Assembly (NCBI RefSeq): GCF_001613265.1
Contig: NZ_BDCA01000005.1
Span: 248,001 to 312,000, forward strand
DNA from: Nocardia vermiculata NBRC 100427
GTDB lineage: Bacteria; Actinomycetota; Actinomycetes; Mycobacteriales; Mycobacteriaceae
Direction of reading: 5' to 3'
DNA length: 64,000 nucleotides
In this document: in pieces, positions 45,989 to 55,014 of the stretch
Position numbering within the stretch: the stretch's first letter is position 1
How the letters are laid out: the number at the start of each line of letters is the position of its first letter
Notes under the pieces: generated by a model
The model's database searches: none
The model's input: the letters and a program-made list of their open reading frames with translations, nothing else
What the model was told of the DNA's origin: nothing
Program-made: the position numbers and the translations under genes

Positions 45989-47182
45989 TCAAAATAGAAG
46001 TGCCGGTGCGCATACAGTGTTCGGGTTGGTTGGGTCGTCCTGATCACGCGCCGGAGCGGCTCCTACATGTTCACGAAGTTCGGCCAGGACTGCGCACACA
46101 CCGTTCACTTCCTCGTTCTGCACGTGCGCCCACTCCAGTTCCTCGAACACCTTATCTGCGAGCGCGCGGGTGACCTGGCGTCCGAGTGCCGTAGAGAGGA
46201 CATGGAGACCGAGAATCGGTGGAACCGCGTTCCCGATCTGTTGCGCTATCGCGCCGCCACTCCACGGGTAGTCCATCGGAAAGCTTTGGAGCCGACCGGC
46301 TTCCTTGTCGAGGAAACGACCTTCCTGTCCGTCTGTCACGACCCTGTTCCTGGAGACTTTGCCGGTGATCGTGGCGGACGGTTGTGTCGACTCTCGTTTT
46401 CCCCGTGCCTTGGGGTCACCTCCGGTGCCGTAGTTCGAGACGACGTGGAAGTGCTCTTTTCGGCCGGGCAGGGCATCGGCCATGGTCTTGTACTCCGCCA
46501 GGTGATCGTCGTTGTTCCGCCGTAACGCCGACTTGGGCTTGCGGTAGATCTGATGGGTCGGCGCCGGGATAGGGCGCGCACCGTCGAGTGAGGCGATGAG
46601 GACAGCTCGCCGACGAGTCTGGGGCACCCCGTATTGCTCGGTGCGTAGCACCTTGGTCCGGACGTGGTAGCGCAGTTTGTCATGGAGCACCACGCCCATC
46701 GCCTCCCACACTGGCAGAACTGCTGGTACCTGTTCGAGCACGATGGTTCGGTAGGGCCGGCCGAGTTCGGCTGCTTGCAACGCCCAGCGCAGCGGTTCCA
46801 AAACAAGGCCGGTGCGCTCGTCCTCCAGCTGTGTCAGCTCGTCCTGCACGGATTCGCCCGCTGCCATCGCGATGATGAATTTCAACACCGTGTCGAGGGC
46901 TCGTCGGCCGGCGCCGTGCCCTGCGACGGTGAAGGTCTGACACGGGGGCCCGCCCATCAACATCGTTGCGGAGGGGAAGTCTTCCGGACCGAGCTCGCGT
47001 ACGTCGTGGCGCTCGAAGTTCAGCCCCGCGGCCTCCCGTGTCTTGCACGCGTCGGCATCCCATTCGAGGCCGTACACCTTGCGGCCCAGCCATCGCGCGG
47101 CAACGTCCAGACCGCCGGGGCCCGCGAACAGGTCGACGGTGTCGGCGTGTTCTTTGGAAACGGTACGGTCCTCGCTCGGCAC
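45989..47182 (-). CDS. C5-cytosine DNA methyltransferase (catalytic Cys present)
   Basis: A 397-residue Dcm-type methyltransferase that should transfer methyl from SAM to cytosine. Motif I is VDLFAGPGGLDVAA, motif IV GGPPCQTFTVAG with catalytic Cys81, motif VIII YGVPQTRRRAVLIASL, motif IX RLQSFPMDYP and motif X QQIGNAVPP. Motif VI is EQVP instead of the usual ENVP (Glu150 kept, Asn151 to Gln). The target-recognition region is about 215-300. GTG 47182 is the chosen start; a Shine-Dalgarno is weak, so coupling to the gene upstream (37 bases away) is possible. It forms a pair with the second methyltransferase-like gene. Confidence 0.92.
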   Translation of the reverse strand: MPSEDRTVSKEHADTVDLFAGPGGLDVAARWLGRKVYGLEWDADACKTREAAGLNFERHDVRELGPEDFPSATMLMGGPPCQTFTVAGHGAGRRALDTVLKFIIAMAAGESVQDELTQLEDERTGLVLEPLRWALQAAELGRPYRTIVLEQVPAVLPVWEAMGVVLHDKLRYHVRTKVLRTEQYGVPQTRRRAVLIASLDGARPIPAPTHQIYRKPKSALRRNNDDHLAEYKTMADALPGRKEHFHVVSNYGTGGDPKARGKRESTQPSATITGKVSRNRVVTDGQEGRFLDKEAGRLQSFPMDYPWSGGAIAQQIGNAVPPILGLHVLSTALGRQVTRALADKVFEELEWAHVQNEEVNGVCAVLAELREHVGAAPARDQDDPTNPNTVCAPALLF

Positions 47183-47219
47183 CCATGGAGCATAGCCGGC
47201 GGAGCGTGGATAGCCGAGC

Positions 47220-48212
47220 TCAGCAATTCAAACCGGCGCGTACCGCTCGTCCCAGTGCCTGCGCTGCGGGCGGCGGGGTCGCATTACCGATCTGACGGTA
47301 GCGGGCCGTTTTGCCGCCGCAGATCTCCCAGTGGCTGGGGAACGCTTGCAGTTCGGCAATCTGGTCGACAGTGAGACGCACCCTCCCCTCCGGGATATCG
47401 GGGTCCCACCGGAAGTCGACAGCAGGAGGGGTGTCCCACAACGACTTCCCTTCGACGCCCAATCGTGCCCAAGCACGTTGTGAGCCCGCAGGACCCAGGT
47501 CTGCACCACCGCGCTCCCACGAACCGCCGACGATCGTCGGGGCCAGACGGTTGGCGTAAGCCGCCCATTCGTCGGCTTGTAACCATCCCCGGGCGGCAAT
47601 GGAAGTGCGGAGGACCGCGCCGACCGTCAGATTCGGCGACGGCACAATGGTTGCCAATGCATCGTCGAATCGACTGAGCCCTCCGTCCCGGAAAGCGACG
47701 AGAATCCCGAGCTGTCGCTGTTGCGGTACACCGAAGTTGCAAGCGTTCACTACGCGCCAATTGAACTCGTAACCAGCGGCGTCCAGGTACTTCTCCACAT
47801 ACGAGCGGCTTTCGGCGTACCCCTCGCGGGAGACGAGATCGGGAACATTCTCCAACACCACAGCTCGTGGCCGCAGCTCCGATATCCACCGACCAGTGGT
47901 TTCGAGCAGTTCAAGTTCTATGTTGTCACCGCGGGTACGTGAGGCTGTCGCGGCCGATCGCACCCGCGGGAGCCCCGCTGACAACAGATCGAGGTCGTCG
48001 ACCAAGGGCAAGTCCTTTGGCGGGTCGATTTTCAAGAGATCGCGGTTGACGACGTGCCACTTCGGCCGGTTGGCCCGGAGGGTAGAGCAGGCCTCCGACT
48101 TCTTTTCGATCAAAGTAACCGGGTCGAATCCGGCCTGTTCCAGACCGAGGGCCATCCCACCGGCACCGGCACAAATCTCCAGTGAGCTGAGGCGCTGCGC
48201 GGCGTTTACCAT
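47220..48212 (-). CDS. C5-cytosine methyltransferase homologue lacking the catalytic Cys
   Basis: A 330-residue Dcm-fold protein from ATG 48212. Motif I is LEICAGAGGMALG, motif VI ENVPDLV (121-125), motif VIII FGVPQQRQLGILVAF, then ELQAFPSHW and YRQIGNATPPP. In motif IV the expected P-C is P-R: the stretch reads SAGLPRVRSAATASR, so residue 83 is Arg (codon CGG), not Cys. The protein should therefore not methylate alone, and could be a partner subunit or a DNA reader for the neighbouring enzyme, whose motif VI is degenerate in turn. It is upstream in the same leftward unit. It diverges from the Z1 operon. Confidence 0.88.
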   Translation of the reverse strand: MVNAAQRLSSLEICAGAGGMALGLEQAGFDPVTLIEKKSEACSTLRANRPKWHVVNRDLLKIDPPKDLPLVDDLDLLSAGLPRVRSAATASRTRGDNIELELLETTGRWISELRPRAVVLENVPDLVSREGYAESRSYVEKYLDAAGYEFNWRVVNACNFGVPQQRQLGILVAFRDGGLSRFDDALATIVPSPNLTVGAVLRTSIAARGWLQADEWAAYANRLAPTIVGGSWERGGADLGPAGSQRAWARLGVEGKSLWDTPPAVDFRWDPDIPEGRVRLTVDQIAELQAFPSHWEICGGKTARYRQIGNATPPPAAQALGRAVRAGLNC

Positions 48213-48579
48213 CGGGACCCCCTTCCGCGTGTAGGACGCACTGAGACTCAGGATAGTGGGCTGTTTCTGTGACGATGTCCGTTTCGAGGCAGGCTCGGTA
48301 GGCGGGGATCGTGCGCGGGTCACCCGTCGGGGCCGAGTGGGGCTCTCTGAACGCGAGGCTGGGAGCTGCTCGAAAATTGGCTTTGAACTGGTGGGACGTG
48401 GCGATTTCGAGGAGTGGAGGGCACTGCTGCGTCCGGTTGGTGAGAGAGACTGTAACGCAATCCTTTGTTAGTACTATCTTCCGTTGAAAGCGCACTGACA
48501 TACATACCGCGCCGGGCTCCCCGGGGCGAGCGGGTCGTGCTGTGGGGTGCGGTGTGGCGTGAGTGGCAGGGAGTGTCGG
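48213..48579. promoter_or_regulatory. Divergent control region of the defence island
   Basis: These 367 bases separate the methyltransferase pair from the Z1 operon; no gene is supported. An 11-base palindrome, CTGAGACTCAG, is at 48241-48251, 28 bases before the methyltransferase start, and an AT-rich TACTAT at 48472-48477 may be a -10 element for the operon. The region is less GC-rich than the surrounding core. Confidence 0.4.
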
Positions 48580-51141
48580 GTGGACGATCTGATCGAGGAT
48601 CAGTACGACGTGTTCAAGTCGATCTTGGACAAGTACACGCCGGCGGAAGCGGTGAAAAAGCTGAAGTTGCTGGCATCCGAGGACGTGATCAAACGAATCC
48701 TGGAACGGTACGAAGCCGACATGATCCGGATCAAGGAGCTCCAGGAACCGCAAGCGGTCGTCATCGACAACTATGAGACCTGGTATGCCGGTCCGCATCC
48801 GGACGATCGGCTGTGGCCCGCACTCACCGATATCCTGCGCCGTGACGGTTGGCAGCAGACACCGGCGATCGACAGCCTGGACGCCTCGTCCACCCGCATC
48901 GTCTCGCTGCTCAGCCACCCACGGGAGCGAACGTTCGCCACCCGCGGCCTGGTCGTCGGCTATGTGCAGTCCGGAAAGACGACCAACTTCACGGCCGTCA
49001 TGGCCAAGGCCGCCGACCGGGGATACAAACTGTTCATAGTGTTGGCCGGAATCCACAACGGCCTGCGCCGTCAGACCCAGGCTCGCCTGATACAACAACT
49101 CGTCGAACCTAACCCGAGTCAGTGGTCCCAGATCACCGATCTCGACGCCGACTTCCGTCCGAGGGATAATCCCGCGAGCCTCTTCGGCAAGTCCAACAAG
49201 ACGCATGTGCTGTGTGTGGTCAAGAAGAACGCCACGGTGCTGGACAAGCTGGTGAGCTGGCTCAGCCACGCGCAGGAGTACCTTGCTGATTGCCCGGCTC
49301 TGATCATCGACGACGAGGCCGACCAGGCCACGGTCGCTACCCGTTCGATCAATCCGCTGATCCGGCAAATCTTGAACACGCTGCCGAAGTCCGCCTATGT
49401 CGGATACACGGCCTCGCCGTTCGCCAATCTGCTGATCGATCCGGCTGCCGAGGATCTGTATCCCGAACACTTCGTCGTCAACCTCCCCAAACCCGACGGA
49501 CACTTCGGAACCGAGGTGCTGTTCGGGCGTTATGCGCTCGACGGCGAGGATCCCAATGACGTCGATGACGGTCACGACATGATTCGCATCATCCCCGATG
49601 AGGACGTGGAATGTGTTCGGCCCAAGAGCAAGGCGGACACCGAGGGGTTCGTTCCGACGATCACCGACGCTCTCCGCGATGCCGTCCACTACTTCTGGAT
49701 GTGTACGGCAGCGCGTCGTGCCCGCGGGAGCGGTAATCCGCACAGCACCATGCTGATTCACACCAGTGTGCGGACATCGGTTCACAACAGTTTCCGGGAA
49801 CCGCTCGAGGTCCTGCGGGGCCGGATGATTCGCGATCTGGACGCCGGAGTCGGAGTGGAGCGGTTGCGTGCGCTCTGGCAGGAGGAGACCGCGAGGGTCC
49901 CGGCCGCCGGCTTCGGTGAACAGACAGTCCCTTTCGAGACCGTTCTGGAGCAGTTGCCGAAGGTGGTCCGGGAGTGCCGGGTCATCATGGACAACTCCGA
50001 GAGTGTCGACCGATTGGATTACGAGAGCGGCCCGGTGGTGGCCATCGCGGTCGGCGGCAACACGCTGTCGCGCGGATTGACATTGGAAGGTCTGTCGGTC
50101 AGCTTCTTCGTTCGTTCGGCCTCCACCTACGACACCCTGCTGCAGATGGGGCGATGGTTCGGATTCCGCAATGGCTACGCCGATCTGCCGCGCATCTGGA
50201 TGACGACCGATCTCGAGGACTCGTTCCGTCATCTGGCGACCGTCGAGACCGAGATGCGGCGCGATATCGATCTCTATCTGACCGAGGACAAGACTCCACG
50301 CACCTTCGCGGTGCGGTTGCGCACGCATCCGTCGCTGCGGGTGACCGCACCGGCCAAAATGAAGTCCGCCGTGACTGCCGCTTCTTCCTACGGCGGTAGG
50401 CGCGTCCAAACCCGGTATTTCCGAAGGGAATCCGATTGGCTGCTGCGCAATCAGAAGGCAGCGCGGATACTCGTGACCGAGGCTGTGGCACGTGGGCGGG
50501 CCGAGGAGCGCAGCGACGAGGGGCGGTACCTGATCCGGGACGTGCCGAGCGAGTTGGTGATCGACTTCCTGCGCGAGTATCAGTTCCATGAGAACTCGAA
50601 AGAATGCGACAGCGGTCTGATGATCGACTACATCGACAAGCGAAACCGCAAGGCACACACCCTGCGTCAGTGGAACATCGCCATCATCGGGACGCCGGGC
50701 AAGGAAGCTGCCGGTCGGTTCGAGTTCGCACCAGGGGTATCGGTCGGTCGGATCGTGCGTTCGCGCCTGAAGACCTCGACCGCTGATGTCGCCGACATCA
50801 AGACCCTGATCAGCCGTCGCGATATCGGCGCGGACCTGGTGGACGTGGCATCGAACCTCAATGAGAAGCAGATCGAAGCAGAGCGTCGCAAACAGTTCCC
50901 CGAATCCGGGCTGCTGATGTTGTACCCGATCGACCAGGATTCGGCGCCGAGCCCGGCTCGTGAGGAGACCCGTCTGCCGCTCGAGGCGCCCGAGCATGCG
51001 ATCGGCGTGGCTCTCGTCTTTCCGACGCCACACGATGCCGACACCACCGTCGAATGGGAAGCCACCTACGTGTCGGCCGACCTGTCCGGAATCGAAGACG
51101 AGGAAGAAGATCTGAGCATCCTCGAGGCAGACGAAGGATGA
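48580..51141 (+). CDS. Z1-domain helicase-like ATPase
   Basis: An 853-residue protein with the Z1 domain of superfamily 2-like ATPases. GTG 48580 has AGGGAG six bases upstream; GTG 48547 and 48559 are alternatives. Walker A is GYVQSGKTT at about 127-135, Walker B ALIIDDEADQA near 239, motif III VGYTASPFANLL near 265, later GNTLSRGLTLEGL and a motif-VI-like QMGRWFGFRNGYADLPRIWM. The C-terminal 350 residues are unassigned. Z1 proteins are typically found next to cytosine methyltransferases, PD-(D/E)XK proteins and GHKL ATPases in restriction-like systems, as here. A DNA-translocating role in defence is inferred. It overlaps the next gene by ATGA (51138-51141). Confidence 0.88.
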   Translation: MDDLIEDQYDVFKSILDKYTPAEAVKKLKLLASEDVIKRILERYEADMIRIKELQEPQAVVIDNYETWYAGPHPDDRLWPALTDILRRDGWQQTPAIDSLDASSTRIVSLLSHPRERTFATRGLVVGYVQSGKTTNFTAVMAKAADRGYKLFIVLAGIHNGLRRQTQARLIQQLVEPNPSQWSQITDLDADFRPRDNPASLFGKSNKTHVLCVVKKNATVLDKLVSWLSHAQEYLADCPALIIDDEADQATVATRSINPLIRQILNTLPKSAYVGYTASPFANLLIDPAAEDLYPEHFVVNLPKPDGHFGTEVLFGRYALDGEDPNDVDDGHDMIRIIPDEDVECVRPKSKADTEGFVPTITDALRDAVHYFWMCTAARRARGSGNPHSTMLIHTSVRTSVHNSFREPLEVLRGRMIRDLDAGVGVERLRALWQEETARVPAAGFGEQTVPFETVLEQLPKVVRECRVIMDNSESVDRLDYESGPVVAIAVGGNTLSRGLTLEGLSVSFFVRSASTYDTLLQMGRWFGFRNGYADLPRIWMTTDLEDSFRHLATVETEMRRDIDLYLTEDKTPRTFAVRLRTHPSLRVTAPAKMKSAVTAASSYGGRRVQTRYFRRESDWLLRNQKAARILVTEAVARGRAEERSDEGRYLIRDVPSELVIDFLREYQFHENSKECDSGLMIDYIDKRNRKAHTLRQWNIAIIGTPGKEAAGRFEFAPGVSVGRIVRSRLKTSTADVADIKTLISRRDIGADLVDVASNLNEKQIEAERRKQFPESGLLMLYPIDQDSAPSPAREETRLPLEAPEHAIGVALVFPTPHDADTTVEWEATYVSADLSGIEDEEEDLSILEADEG

Positions 51142-52157
51142 CCGACCCCGCCCTTCGAACCATCCTCGACGACTACTGGGATCGACTCGAACGTGACCGG
51201 CCGAGTTCCGGACACGCTCTGCAGACCGCACCGCTTCCGGTTGTGACATCTGCCGGTCCGCTGCTGGCTGCTGTCGACTCGGACGGTCACCGGCATCTGC
51301 TCGTCCCCGTGGACCCGCACCACAGTGTGCGGCGCGGTTTGAACGGACCGGTGCTCGAACTTCGGCGCCGAATTCTCGAGGACGAACACGTCCGGTCGAC
51401 ATTCGCTGATCTCGGATGTCTGCGATCGGATCTCAATGATGTCTTCGCGGTCCTGTGCGCGGATGTTCTCCTGGCCGTCGAGACCGCGCCCGCGCAGCCT
51501 GTGAAGATATTGAACCGGGTGTTGGATCACTGGAAGGCGCTGTTCCAGAATCCCGGGACCCCGTTGGGAGCCAAGCAGATTGCCGGGCTGTTCGGTGAGT
51601 TGGTGGTATTGCGGCGGTTATTGGAACTCGACCCGAGTGCTCATCGGCTCTGGCGTGGCCCAGTAGGACATCGACACGATTTCTCGGCCGAGCTTAACGC
51701 GATAGAAGTCAAGACTTCGATGGCGGCCGAAAGCAGAGAGATCCGAATCCACGGGCTGAGCCAGCTCGAGCCGCCGTTGGGCGGCACCCTCGCGCTGGTC
51801 TGGTTGCGTCTCGAGGCGGCGGTGGTCGGCGGGACCGGTGTGAAAGAACTCATCGACGAAGTCCTCAGATTGTGTGATGACGAGGGTGCGGTGATCATAG
51901 CGCTGGCGGCGATCGGATATCGCGTCGCGCACGACGATCACTATCGGCACATTCGATTCGGTCTGAACGAAGAACGGTGGTATCGAGTCGATGACGAGTT
52001 TCCCAGGTTGACCTCGGCGCATACCGCTGCTGCCGGGGTATCGGAATCAGTTTTCGGAATCGACTATTCGATATCGCTGGCCGGAGAAACACCGGAACCG
52101 ATGGACGACGACAGCATCAAGTCACAACTCACCGCGATAGCCGAGGAGCTGAGGTGA
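51138..52157 (+). CDS. PD-(D/E)XK nuclease-like protein (DUF4420 family)
   Basis: A 339-residue protein; ATG 51138 overlaps the Z1 stop. Its core is IAGLFGELVVLRRLLELDPSAHRLWRGPVGHRHDFSAELNAIEVKTSM, where Glu154, Asp181, Glu190 and Lys192 fit the E...D-x8-E-x-K arrangement of PD-(D/E)XK nucleases. The rest is a beta-rich C-terminal domain and an N-terminal helical part. The family travels with Z1 proteins. It probably supplies the nuclease that acts on unmodified DNA. It overlaps the GHKL gene by GTGA (52154-52157). Confidence 0.85.
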   Translation: MTDPALRTILDDYWDRLERDRPSSGHALQTAPLPVVTSAGPLLAAVDSDGHRHLLVPVDPHHSVRRGLNGPVLELRRRILEDEHVRSTFADLGCLRSDLNDVFAVLCADVLLAVETAPAQPVKILNRVLDHWKALFQNPGTPLGAKQIAGLFGELVVLRRLLELDPSAHRLWRGPVGHRHDFSAELNAIEVKTSMAAESREIRIHGLSQLEPPLGGTLALVWLRLEAAVVGGTGVKELIDEVLRLCDDEGAVIIALAAIGYRVAHDDHYRHIRFGLNEERWYRVDDEFPRLTSAHTAAAGVSESVFGIDYSISLAGETPEPMDDDSIKSQLTAIAEELR

Positions 52158-54121
52158 ACGAGCCCGCGTGGATGTCCCAGCCGTTCCCGGCCGAAGGGGC
52201 GAGTGCTGCGGAAGGCATCCGAAATCAGCTGGGCAAACCTCAGTTGGACAACCTCACCGTGCTGGTTCGAGAGTCGGCACAGAACAGCTGGGATGCGCGC
52301 TGCGACGACGAGACCTCAGTCGATTTCCGGATCGATCTGCTGACGGTCAGCGCGGCACACAGTTCGGCCTGGCGTGAGCATTTCCAACGCCGTGCGCCGA
52401 GGAAGGACTATCTGCCGCTGCGTGACTCGCTACAGAGGTCGACCATTAGGCTGCTGTCCATCTCCGATCGCGGAACCCGGGGTCTGGGTGGACCGACCCG
52501 CGCCGACGAAGTCTCCGATGAGACTCGAGATTTCGTCGCTTTCCTGCGCAATATCGGTGAACCACGCGATCAGAAGCTCGGCGGTGGGACATACGGTTTC
52601 GGCAAAGGCATTCTGTATCTGTTGTCGCGATGCGGAACGATTCTCGTGTACACCCGATGCCGCTATCAGGGGCGAATCGAGTCCAGGCTGATGGGTGCCT
52701 CGCTGTGGCAGAGTTACCAGGCCGAGGAGTCGTCAGGTCCGCGCCGATACACCGGACGGCACTGGTGGGGTGCGATTTCCGACAATGTGGTCGAGCCCCT
52801 GATCGGTGTCGACGCCGACGTGATGGCCAACCGACTCGGGCTCCGAGGTTTCGGAGATGCGGAGACCGGGACGACGATTGCGATCGTCGATCCGATTCTC
52901 GATGAGCGCGAGCCGGTCGACACCGCGCAGTATCTCGCCGAAACCGTTGCCTGGCATCTGTGGCCGAAGATGTTGCCGACCTACTCGGGCCGGCGGCCGA
53001 TGCGTTTCTCCGTGACCTGTGACGGAATCGAGCATCCGGTGCCCGACCCGGAGTCGCTCAAGCCACTGCGGCCGTTCGTTGCTGCCTACCGACGGATGAA
53101 CGATCCCGAGTCCCGCGAAGAGCTGCGGTGGTACAAGAAGAGACTTCTGGGCTACCTGGGACTACATCGCTTCATGTTCCAGAAATTCGAGCCCAGCGAC
53201 GCGGCGCACGTCGCGGGTTTCGACGATGGCCTGCTCCATCACATCTGTCTGGTGCGACCTGCCGAATTGGTCGTGACGTATTGGCCGGGCCCGAAGCCGA
53301 CGACCGAATTCACGGCCTATGCCGGCGTATTCCGGGCGGACGTGGAACTCGACAGCGCCTACGCGGCCGCAGAACCGCCGACGCATGACAGTTGGAATTA
53401 TCACTCCCTCGAGCACCCCGAAAGCTCCTATGTGAAGACAACTTTCACACGATTGAAGGAGTCCGTCGAGAAGATACTCGGCACCAGAAACTCTGGGCAA
53501 TTCGAGGTGGCTCAGGTGTCGCTGGGTGCCGCCGCCGAGCGACTTTCCCCGCTGATCGGTGGAACATGGGGTGTCGGTTCGGCGACTGACTACGGGAAGC
53601 CGGGCGATACTCGCTCACGCACGCCCCGACGCGTGGTGAAGCGACCCAAGAAGGGGAGACAACCCGTAGTCGATGCCGCAGACAGAGGGCACGATGTCGA
53701 CTTCGGCGACAGCGCTCGACCTGATGGCGGCAACGGCTACTCCGCGGACGTCGGGGCAGGGGCCCCGAAACAGAAGCCTGCTCGACGCCGGCCCCGAATC
53801 GAATACGTTGGCGATCCATTCCTCGAGGAATTCCAGGGTGCGGCCGTTCTGGTGCAACAGTTCCGACTGCCGGTGACCGGGCCACAACGCATCACCGCCG
53901 ATCTGGCAGTCGCACTCAGCAATGACACCGGGCTCGAACTCGATCCGCCCGCCGGAGCTGACATGCCGCTTCTCATCGGATGGCGTGATTCGACGGGCGA
54001 GTTGCACAGCGGTGACACGCGAGTGGTCCATGGCGGTGCGAACACCTGGCAGGCGGTTGTCAAGCCCGCCGCCGACACGATGACGAATATCCGATTGCAG
54101 GTAGAGGCGGTGGAAATCTGA
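52154..54121 (+). CDS. GHKL-family ATPase (MutL/MORC-like)
   Basis: A 655-residue protein, GTG start at 52154 within the previous stop. The Bergerat ATPase motifs are readable: Glu40, Asn44 and Asp47 in LVRESAQNSWDAR (motif N), Asp105 with Gly107 in LSISDRGTRGLGG (G1), and GGGTYGFGKG at 143-152 (G2). Residues 160-440 are a transducer-like domain; 480-560 is basic and disordered; the C-terminal 110 residues form a separate beta-rich domain. Such ATPases close over DNA as dimers. In a Z1 operon this matches the predicted MutL/MORC-type restriction systems. Experimental function is unknown here. Confidence 0.86.
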   Translation: MNEPAWMSQPFPAEGASAAEGIRNQLGKPQLDNLTVLVRESAQNSWDARCDDETSVDFRIDLLTVSAAHSSAWREHFQRRAPRKDYLPLRDSLQRSTIRLLSISDRGTRGLGGPTRADEVSDETRDFVAFLRNIGEPRDQKLGGGTYGFGKGILYLLSRCGTILVYTRCRYQGRIESRLMGASLWQSYQAEESSGPRRYTGRHWWGAISDNVVEPLIGVDADVMANRLGLRGFGDAETGTTIAIVDPILDEREPVDTAQYLAETVAWHLWPKMLPTYSGRRPMRFSVTCDGIEHPVPDPESLKPLRPFVAAYRRMNDPESREELRWYKKRLLGYLGLHRFMFQKFEPSDAAHVAGFDDGLLHHICLVRPAELVVTYWPGPKPTTEFTAYAGVFRADVELDSAYAAAEPPTHDSWNYHSLEHPESSYVKTTFTRLKESVEKILGTRNSGQFEVAQVSLGAAAERLSPLIGGTWGVGSATDYGKPGDTRSRTPRRVVKRPKKGRQPVVDAADRGHDVDFGDSARPDGGNGYSADVGAGAPKQKPARRRPRIEYVGDPFLEEFQGAAVLVQQFRLPVTGPQRITADLAVALSNDTGLELDPPAGADMPLLIGWRDSTGELHSGDTRVVHGGANTWQAVVKPAADTMTNIRLQVEAVEI

Positions 54122-55014
54122 TGTCGCGCGCACTGCCCTACAAAATTCCGCAGTCGAATGTCGTCGGCGCCGAGGACTGGATACTGACGGTCGACGGCGA
54201 GGAACTTCCGCTGCCCGAGGCATTTCCGCATTGGGATTATCAAACCGATCTGAATCTGCGGCGAAGAGTCACCGTAGACGTCGTGCGCGCCCGCGAGGAG
54301 TCCGGATTGGCTCCGCACACCGCACTCACCCTGGCGGCCACCTGGCGCGCGGACGGATCCAAGCTCAAAGGGTGCCCGATGCGGCAGCCCGTTCCGGAAT
54401 CCGGAGTGGTCGAGTTGGCCGCCGTGCTTCGAGGGGCAGACCTCGGCGGAATCGTGGAACTCGATACGGCGTTGGTACTGGCCAACCGGCGAATGGACAC
54501 TGACCGTCCGATCGCCGCGCGGCGTGCGGGATCGGTGTTGTGGAGTGACCGGCACGCAATCCGGTTGCAAGGCGACGCCACTCAATTCCCGATCGCGATC
54601 GTCGACTTCACCACGACGCCCTACCCCGCGAATGCTGCCTGGTATCTGGAAATCGGCTCGAACCTGGAAGCCGCGACCATGGGCACGATCCTGCTGTTGG
54701 TGAACGAGAAGAACACGGCCGTTGCTGACGCCGTCAAGCGAGTCACGAACTCGCGGATTCAAGATCGCCTCGTCATGGAGGCGCTGGAGGCCGATATCGC
54801 CCGCGCGATGGTGAACCACGCGCTGCATGACAGCGAGTTCAGTGACGAAATCGATTACGAGGACGATACCCTCGGCGCCACCCTTCAGGAACTGATCGGT
54901 CGGCTGTTTCCGGCCCGTTCGATCGAGGACATCCGTCTGCTCGCCGACAACTCGCCGAGCCGATTCGAGGCCGAATTACAGGCTGCTGTCAATCTGTTCG
55001 GAGGTGCGATATGA
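54121..55014 (+). CDS. Uncharacterised operon protein (defence island)
   Basis: A 297-residue protein beginning at ATG 54121, its first base shared with the stop of the GHKL gene (TGATG). It has no signal peptide, membrane helix or nuclease motif that I recognise. It opens MSRALPYKIPQSNVVGAEDWILTVDGEELPLPE; a central part IAIVDFTTTPYPANAAWYLEIGSNLEAATMGTILLLVNEK looks like an alternating strand-helix fold, and the C-terminal third is acidic (SDEIDYEDDTLG). It probably interacts with the other products of the operon. Its end overlaps the next gene by ATGA. Confidence 0.7.
   Translation: MSRALPYKIPQSNVVGAEDWILTVDGEELPLPEAFPHWDYQTDLNLRRRVTVDVVRAREESGLAPHTALTLAATWRADGSKLKGCPMRQPVPESGVVELAAVLRGADLGGIVELDTALVLANRRMDTDRPIAARRAGSVLWSDRHAIRLQGDATQFPIAIVDFTTTPYPANAAWYLEIGSNLEAATMGTILLLVNEKNTAVADAVKRVTNSRIQDRLVMEALEADIARAMVNHALHDSEFSDEIDYEDDTLGATLQELIGRLFPARSIEDIRLLADNSPSRFEAELQAAVNLFGGAI

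Noticed and set aside
48256..48471. 71-residue frame in the divergent region of the defence island
   Set aside because: No ribosome site, no family, and it would cross the control region.
47926..51402. 1158-residue minus-strand frame
   Set aside because: It spans the Z1 gene antisense; the overlapping operon on the plus strand and its motifs are convincing.
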